The notes under the pieces are model-generated. The model searched no databases, was not told the origin of the DNA, and saw only the letters and a list, made by a program, of their open reading frames with translations. A stretch of DNA of 64,000 bases, taken from Burkholderia sp. Nafp2/4-1b (GTDB lineage Bacteria; Pseudomonadota; Gammaproteobacteria; Burkholderiales; Burkholderiaceae). Made by a program: the position numbers and the translations under genes. Positions 59,421 to 64,000 of the stretch are shown here, in pieces (the stretch's first letter is position 1; every line of letters begins with the position of its first letter). Location of the stretch: NCBI RefSeq assembly GCF_003635165.1, contig NZ_ML058606.1, positions 248,001-312,000 of the forward strand, in the 5' to 3' direction.

Positions 59421-59632
59421 GAATCGTTGAGACAGGGAGGATGGCGTCGGATAACCGGGCGAGCGTCGCGAGCGCCTGACCAACGGATTCGACGTATTCA
59501 GACGCCGGCGCTGCGAGCGCCGTCGCAACCGATCACGATCCGCGCCTTGCGCGGATCTCGATGGCCCCGTCGCCTATCCTCGTAGGGCGACGGTTTCGCC
59601 CGCGCTCCTTCTGGAGCGCGGGCAATTTTTTT
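59421..59632 (+). ncRNA. Candidate sigma-54-driven structured small RNA (about 212 nt)
   Basis: The start is set 12 bases after the GC of the -12 element. Four hairpins follow in series: 59506-59522 (7 bp), 59537-59557 (9 bp, loop CTT), 59567-59593 (8 bp) and 59598-59623 (11 bp, loop TTCT), the last followed by seven T. No credible protein is encoded; a 12-codon frame at 59441-59479 has GGAGG touching its ATG, which is poorly spaced. It has its own promoter and terminator after the bamC terminator, so it looks like an independent non-coding unit. Target and function unknown; it may match an existing Rfam candidate that I cannot check. Confidence 0.55.
59598..59632 (+). terminator. Intrinsic terminator of the candidate small RNA
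   Basis: A perfect 11-bp stem (59598-59608 with 59613-59623), loop TTCT, AA, then seven T. Confidence 0.92.
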
Positions 59633-59861
59633 GTGCGGCCATAAAGGGAGAGCGTGCCGATCCGGCCGATGCGGGATTCATGCAATTTTTTACTGACGGC
59701 GGAGTCGGGAGCGGCGGAAATCGCAGCGGCAAGCGGGGCGAAACGGAGGGGGGGGCGGAAGAACGGATGCGCCGCATCGCACCGGATGCGCATGCAGCGA
59801 AGCTCGTGCGAGCGGGGTAGGGAACAGTGCGGCCGGACGCGTTGCCGGCCGCTGCAACGCG

Positions 59862-60119
59862 TCAGTGCGACGTGCCGGGTACGTCGAGAATCAGGATGAT
59901 CGTCCAGTCGGCATCGCCGTCATGGTGATACTGGCGTTCGGCGACGATGAACGGCTGCTGCTTGCCTTGGGGGCCGAGGAACAGCACGTCGCCCTCCATC
60001 GGCAGGCACTCGATCGGCGGCAACGCGAGAAACGCGTCGGCCGAGCCGCGCGGCATCAGTTGCTTGATCTGGCGAGTGGCTGCTTCGGTCCACTCGATGT
60101 CGAGTTGAATGTTGCTCAT
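59862..60119 (-). CDS. Conserved-looking hypothetical protein
   Basis: An 85-residue cytoplasmic protein, MSNIQLDIEWTEAATRQIKQLMPRGSADAFLALPPIECLPMEGDVLFLGPQGKQQPFIVAERQYHHDGDADWTI... with alternating strands and no recognised domain. The clear start is preceded by GGAGGACAGC in the correct spacing. Monocistronic, downstream of a 120-bp gap from the next minus-strand gene's terminator. Function unknown. Confidence 0.75.
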   Translation of the reverse strand: MSNIQLDIEWTEAATRQIKQLMPRGSADAFLALPPIECLPMEGDVLFLGPQGKQQPFIVAERQYHHDGDADWTIILILDVPGTSH

Positions 60120-60197
60120 GCTGTCCTCCGCACCGGGGTGCGCACGGGTGGAAAATTTCGGTGCGCGACTTTAGCACAGCGCGCAGGCACCGCAACC

Positions 60198-60233
60198 AAA
60201 AAAGCCGAACCCGGTTGCCCGGATTCGGCTTTT
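60198..60233 (-). terminator. Intrinsic terminator of the small secreted Lys/Ala-rich protein gene
   Basis: A stem AAGCCGAA/TTCGGCTT (60202-60209 with 60224-60231), inner CCGG pairing, and a T run on the minus strand. Confidence 0.85.
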
Positions 60234-60255
60234 CACTTGTGCGGTGCCGCCGAAC

Positions 60256-60537
60256 TTACTGGCTGGCAGCGTCTGCCGGAGCGGCCTTGGCCGCCTTTTT
60301 GCCGGCCTTCTTCGCTGCCTTGTGGTGAGCAGCCTTCTTGCCGTGGTGTTGTTCTTCCTGCGCCGCCGGCTGTGCAGCCTCGGCTGCTTGCTGCTGTTGC
60401 AGCGCCTGAGCGCGCTGCTCGATCTCGGCGATCTTCGCCGGGTCGGTGATGGTCTGGATTTGCGTGCTCTCTTGCGCATACGCTGCGCCAGTCAGCGCCG
60501 ACATCGCGACCAGAATAGCCAGGGACGTCTTCTTCAT
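60256..60537 (-). CDS. Small secreted Gln/Ala/His/Lys-rich protein
   Basis: 93 residues. A clear Sec signal (MKKTSLAILVAMSALTGAAYA, cleavage before QES), then a Glu/Gln/Ala helix (about 30-62) and a basic His/Lys/Ala tail (HHGKKAAHHKAAKKAGKKAAKAA). GGAGG is 8 bases before the ATG and a terminator follows, so it is a real single-gene unit. The tail may bind nucleic acid, metal or polyanions, but this is speculation; no family is recognised. Confidence 0.8.
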   Translation of the reverse strand: MKKTSLAILVAMSALTGAAYAQESTQIQTITDPAKIAEIEQRAQALQQQQAAEAAQPAAQEEQHHGKKAAHHKAAKKAGKKAAKAAPADAASQ

Positions 60538-60759
60538 TGCTTTACCTCCGCTAAGTGGTGATGAACCCGAATGTTGCCGTTTCGTCTGGCGACTGCAATC
60601 GAGTGCGTGTCGAGTGTAACAAAAGTGACGGATCAATGTGCACCGGAACGCGGCGCAGCGCAAGGCCCCGTTGAAGTCGCGCAACACTTCGCGCGGGCCG
60701 TCATGCGCGTGCCATCCCGCGCGGTACCGTCGTTTTCGCTTCCGGTGCCTGCGTTGTCA

Positions 60760-61476
60760 TCAAAACCACCCGAGCCTGCGGTACACGTGGAACTGCGCGA
60801 TGCCGACCAGTTCGTGCAACGCCTGATTCGCGTTTTCCAGATTGCGCCAGCGGGGCAGCCAGCCCGTTTGTGCGCGGCGGCGATTCGAATAAACGGGCTG
60901 CGGATCGATGCCGAAGCGATGAAAATCGAGCAATGCGCGGCGCATCTGGTAAGACGACGCGACGAGAATGCGCGAGTCGTCATGTTGTGAGCGTAGTATA
61001 GATGCGGTGTATTTCGCATTTTCGTAGGTCGTACGGCTGTTCGGCTCGAGCACGAGGTCGTCGGGAGCGACGCCCTCGGCGACCAGCCGGCGCCCGTAGA
61101 CGGCCGCTTCGGTTTCACCGTGATGCTGCGGGTCGCCACCCGACATCACCACGGTGCAGCGCGCGGCTTGCTGCCGGCACGTGCGATAGAGCGACGCGGT
61201 CGTGCGGATGCGCGCTTCGCCGTCGGGCGGCGGGTGCAGGCCGGCGTCGCCGCGTCGTGTGCCGATGCCGATGATGATCAGCGTGGTCCGCCCATGCATG
61301 TCCGGGTGCTCGACCGGTGTCACGCCCGCCTCGGTCCACGCGATCAGCGGCGCGACGAGCCAGCCTGTCGCGAGCAGCCAGAACAGCGCGATGCCGGCGA
61401 TCGCGATGAGTCGCCGCCGTTTGCGGAAGAGCACGAAACAGATGAAGAGAAGTACAAATGAATCGAACAGAATCAA
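60760..61476 (-). CDS. YdcF/ElyC-like DUF218 membrane protein
   Basis: A 238-residue protein with two N-terminal helices (about 3-17 and 22-45) and a DUF218 domain (about 64-210). The domain shows GIGTRRGD, VVMSGGDP, the acidic EAAVYGRRLVAEGV and LEPNSRTTYENAKYTASIL, all family hallmarks. Relatives (ElyC, SanA, YdcF) are linked to envelope and peptidoglycan or undecaprenyl metabolism; the biochemical role is not firmly known. Confidence 0.87.
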   Translation of the reverse strand: MILFDSFVLLFICFVLFRKRRRLIAIAGIALFWLLATGWLVAPLIAWTEAGVTPVEHPDMHGRTTLIIIGIGTRRGDAGLHPPPDGEARIRTTASLYRTCRQQAARCTVVMSGGDPQHHGETEAAVYGRRLVAEGVAPDDLVLEPNSRTTYENAKYTASILRSQHDDSRILVASSYQMRRALLDFHRFGIDPQPVYSNRRRAQTGWLPRWRNLENANQALHELVGIAQFHVYRRLGWF

Positions 61477-61632
61477 TTTGATTGGGGTATGGTGTCTTTT
61501 TATGGACGGCTGACGATCCGGCCCTGACGCGACGCCGAAGTCGGCCTCCAGAATCGGTGGCGGTATCGGCGGGCGGAGCTCCCGCCCGACGCGCCGCTTC
61601 GCATTGTCGCTGCACTTTAAGAAAGAATCGAG

Positions 61633-61950
61633 ATGGCCACGTATTCCAACGAAGCGGTGCTCGACGCATTGAGACGAGTGCAGTACCGCCAGGTACCGTG
61701 GGCGCGCCGCCCGGGCGTGTTCGAGTATCTCCGGTCACTGGGGCTGATGGACACGGTCAGGCAGAAGACCGTTGCTCCCGCACCGGGCTTCCACGCGCCG
61801 GTCGACATCGCAGTGCTGACCGATAACGGTCGAGCCGAATGTGCGCGCCTCGAGCGCGACGAAAAATTACTCTCCTGGACGGATCGCCGTATGGACGACT
61901 ACGCATTGAGCGAAGCGAGCGCCGTCGCGATTCTCGAAAGCCGCCTGTAG
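61633..61950 (+). CDS. Hypothetical protein
   Basis: A 105-residue soluble protein, MATYSNEAVLDALRRVQYRQVPWARRPGVFEYLRSLGLMDTVRQKTVAPAPGF... No recognised domain. The ATG is preceded by AAGAAAGAATCGAG, an acceptable ribosome-binding region, and base use is typical of the genome. Convergent with the small secreted gene at 62142. Function unknown. Confidence 0.65.
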   Translation: MATYSNEAVLDALRRVQYRQVPWARRPGVFEYLRSLGLMDTVRQKTVAPAPGFHAPVDIAVLTDNGRAECARLERDEKLLSWTDRRMDDYALSEASAVAILESRL

Positions 61951-61993
61951 CGGCTACACGCCCGCCCGTCGCGGGCCGTGCGCCGGCGACGCC

Positions 61994-62024
61994 AAAAAAA
62001 AGCCCGTATCGCGAGGATACGGGC
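61994..62024 (-). terminator. Intrinsic terminator (minus strand)
   Basis: A 9-bp stem (62002-62010 with 62016-62024) next to eight A on the plus strand, giving a U run on the minus strand. It ends transcription from the gene at 62142-62393. Confidence 0.85.
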
Positions 62025-62141
62025 GTACCGGATACTTTTGCTGTTGCCACGCTGTGCTCATGGCAACGAATGTGACTCGTCGCATGTCGAGCAGTTCCCG
62101 AATCCGGGAATTTTCTTTGACGAAATCCTGCGAATTGCGGA

Positions 62142-62393
62142 CTACGGATGACGTGGCATATCGGACGGCTGCGAGCCGATTCGTGCGCGCGCGTTGCTGG
62201 CGATGTCGCCGCGCAAATCGCCGCGCGGCACGGTCTGCCGATCGGGCGACGTAGCGGGTGCTTGCTGGCGAAGGGTGTTCCGGCGTTCCTGCTGGCGGTG
62301 AGGCGGCTTCACGCGATCGTCGGCGTGAACGGGGGCGGTCAGCGCCAGTGAAATGACAATGCCGCATGCGACAAGCAGTGACATTGGTTTCAT
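62142..62393 (-). CDS. Small periplasmic protein, unknown function
   Basis: 83 residues with a Sec signal (MSLLVACGIVISLALTAPVHA, cut before DDRV) and an Arg/Pro/Gln-rich mature part. GGGAG lies 8 bases before the ATG at 62393. An AT-rich TATTAT (62473-62478, minus strand) may be its -10, and a terminator lies 118 bases after the stop. No recognised domain; some risk that it is not expressed. Confidence 0.6.
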   Translation of the reverse strand: MKPMSLLVACGIVISLALTAPVHADDRVKPPHRQQERRNTLRQQAPATSPDRQTVPRGDLRGDIASNARARIGSQPSDMPRHP

Positions 62394-62591
62394 GGCGGGG
62401 GCTCCCTTCAAGCCGTCGGTCGGCTTGTTGATATCTCGCTAAGGTAAGCGCGGGAGCGCAGGCTTGCTGTAAATAATAGTAAATAGATGTATCGCTGCAC
62501 GACAGCGCCAAGCAACGACGGCACGAATGCCGGACGAAATGCGTGGCGCCGAAAGGCGCCGGGCGGCCGAAGCCGCCCGATCGAGCATGCG

Positions 62592-62993
62592 TTACGCCAT
62601 CTTCACAGGGGCGCGCCAGGATTCCGGATTGGTCCAGAAGGCGCCGCGCAGCCGGTCGCGGCTCGGCGGTGCAGGCGGTTTCGTCGCGCTTGCGCCGATG
62701 CGCCCGCGCAACGAGATCTGGCGACCGCTCGTGCCGAGTCGCTTGACGATTTCGGCGAGCGTACCGTCCGCTTGCCATTCGTCGAAGCGGCGGCGGCAGG
62801 TCGGCGGAGACGGATAGCGGCCCGGCAGCTTCGACCAACCTTCGCCCGTCGACAATACCCACAGCACGGCGTTGACTACCGCACGAGCCTCCACGCGGGG
62901 ACGGCCGCGCCGTTCACTTCGTGCGGGTTCCGAGCAAAACAGACCTTCGACCAGCGCCCACTCGTTATCTCTCAAATCGTCGAACAGCATCAT
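62592..62993 (-). CDS. IS5-type transposase N-terminal (DUF4096) remnant or domesticated protein
   Basis: 133 residues. The first 95 match the DUF4096 start of IS5-family transposases (LRDNEWALVEGLFCSEPARSERRGRPRVEARAVVNAVLWVLSTGEGWSKLPGRYPSPPTCRRRFDEWQADGTLAEIVKRL). The DDE catalytic domain is missing, replaced by an unrelated tail. No terminal inverted repeats or target-site duplication were seen. It is either a decayed IS piece or a small DNA-binding protein derived from one. Two GC hairpins (62545-62560, 62561-62578) follow its stop. Confidence 0.8.
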   Translation of the reverse strand: MMLFDDLRDNEWALVEGLFCSEPARSERRGRPRVEARAVVNAVLWVLSTGEGWSKLPGRYPSPPTCRRRFDEWQADGTLAEIVKRLGTSGRQISLRGRIGASATKPPAPPSRDRLRGAFWTNPESWRAPVKMA

Positions 62994-63421
62994 GTCCTCA
63001 CCTCAGCGAAGCTAACTCCGGTGCGCTGCCCTGCGCCGCGCACTCTTCAAGCACTCGAGCGTCGAGTGCCGGGTTGGGGCGTCCGGTTGGCCGGCAGCGG
63101 CGTTTCTGCCTTCCGTCCGACGAAAACCTGCGCCCTGTGGCCCAAGTAATGCACGATGTGTGCCACGTCGGAGGCGATTCCCTCGAGAGCCGCTTGGCAG
63201 CGGGCTAACGGCTAAGTCAGCTAGGGGCGTATAAGACGCCAAAATAACCCGCCAGCAAATCAGGACAATCACCAATCTTGTGCAGTCCGCCCGTGCCGCG
63301 TGCGTTTGGGCGAATATTGCACCGCAGCGAAACATGTGTGACGGGTGCCGGATTCGTCGACCGCGGCCGGATCCGCACATTACAATCGCGCATCGATATC
63401 GAGGATTGATGAGGTGAAGGG
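62994..63421. other. 428-bp divergent intergenic region
   Basis: Between the transposase-like gene and the LysR gene. No gene or clear promoter is recognised; short frames here have no ribosome-binding site or family similarity. The last 100 bases contain AT-richer patches that could hold the LysR control region. Confidence 0.5.
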
Positions 63422-64000
63422 ATGAACGTTACGTTGCGTCAGCTTCGCGTATTCATCGAGGTTGCGCGGCAAAGGAGCTTCAGTCGTGCGGGTGACGAGA
63501 TCGGGCTCACGCAGTCCGCGGTCAGCCGGTGCGTGCGCGAACTGGAGGCCGAGCTTGGACTGAAGCTTATCGACCGGACGACGCGCGACGTGCAGCTGAC
63601 CGACGTCGGCGCGAACCTGATTGCGAGCGTGTCGCGCCTGATCGATGATCTCGACGACACGCTGCGCGAGATTCGCGAGATCGGCGAGCAGCGCCGTGGG
63701 CGCGTGATCGTCGCAGCGAGCCCGACGATCGCGTGCCGGTTGATGCCGCGCGTCGTCGCGTCGTGCGAGCGCCAGTTCCCGTTCGTCACGCTCGGCCTGC
63801 GCGACGACGTGCAGAGCGACGTGCTGCGCAAGGTGAAGTCGAGCGAGGTCGATTTCGGCGTCGTCATCGGGCCGCTCGCCGCTGCCGATCTGGTCTGCGA
63901 ATCGTTGATGACCGACTCGTTCTGTCTGGTCGCGCGCGCCGATCATCCGCTCGCGGCGCGAGCCGAGGTGCCGTGGACGGCGCTCGATGGCGAGCGGCTC
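63422..64000 (+). CDS. LysR-type transcriptional regulator (partial, C-terminus off window)
   Basis: The first 193 codons of a LysR protein: HTH at residues 1-60 (MNVTLRQLRVFIEVARQRSF, then SRAGDEIGLTQSAVSRCVRE) and the start of the effector domain (RVIVAASPTIACRLMPRVVASCERQFP). GAAGGG precedes the ATG. About 100 more residues are expected beyond the right edge. Target genes are not in view. Confidence 0.93.
   Translation, partial: MNVTLRQLRVFIEVARQRSFSRAGDEIGLTQSAVSRCVRELEAELGLKLIDRTTRDVQLTDVGANLIASVSRLIDDLDDTLREIREIGEQRRGRVIVAASPTIACRLMPRVVASCERQFPFVTLGLRDDVQSDVLRKVKSSEVDFGVVIGPLAAADLVCESLMTDSFCLVARADHPLAARAEVPWTALDGERL

Noticed and set aside
59441..59479. 12-codon frame (MASDNRASVASA) in the candidate small RNA
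   Set aside because: GGAGG directly abuts the ATG, too close for efficient initiation; not listed as a gene.

Overview
The window is about 66% GC, densely packed chromosomal DNA from a beta-proteobacterium. Gene content and protein sequences point to Burkholderia, most likely the B. cepacia complex and its largest chromosome: thrS-infC-rpmI-rplT-pheS-pheT-ihfA, relA, valS, uvrD, aroC and bamC are all here. There is no CRISPR array, prophage or intact insertion sequence. The species assignment is inference; no 16S gene is present.

Layout. 1-3.7 kb: galU (cut by the left edge) and valS on the minus strand, divergent from uvrD-mtnN (3.9-7.1 kb). 7.1-11.7 kb: a fosmidomycin-resistance-type MFS pump, a chemotaxis receptor with a sigma-28-like promoter, and an EpsG-like membrane protein. 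11.7-17.8 kb: an AaeXAB/FUSC-type aromatic-acid efflux operon (outer-membrane lipoprotein, FUSC pump, DUF1656 protein, HlyD adaptor) with a divergent LysR regulator. 17.9-21.5 kb: a tiny membrane protein, then a minus-strand operon wrbA - DUF2069 - FAD-linked oxidase - metallophosphoesterase; the DUF2069 gene carries an apparent one-base frameshift. 21.6-27.4 kb: YihY, a DUF962 protein, a CBS-domain protein, an LplT-PlsC fusion and aroC.

27.4-32.1 kb: a catabolic module (LacI regulator, ribokinase-family kinase, MFS importer, DHDPS-family aldolase). 32.2-37.5 kb: ETF-ubiquinone oxidoreductase, a divergent SDR and thioesterase, a PAS-LuxR regulator and the scoAB CoA-transferase, which together look like acyl-CoA and ketone-body metabolism. 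37.6-41 kb: an SDR, a Tat-exported CE4-like deacetylase, a SnoaL-like secreted protein and a divergent LysR. 41-44.7 kb: hydrolase, RidA-like protein and RelA.

44.8-53 kb: tRNA-Val followed by the translation cluster thrS to ihfA and a MerR regulator; infC starts with the rare codon AUC. 53-59.2 kb: a duplicated two-module envelope protein, a Tat-exported tyrosine phosphatase, a methyltransferase, tRNA-Pro and bamC. 59.2-59.6 kb: no protein gene, but GTTAC-type inverted repeats, a sigma-54-like promoter, a series of hairpins and an intrinsic terminator. This is a candidate small RNA unit and the best novelty lead in the window. 59.8-64 kb: small secreted or hypothetical proteins, a YdcF-like protein, an IS5-type (DUF4096) transposase remnant and a LysR regulator cut by the right edge.
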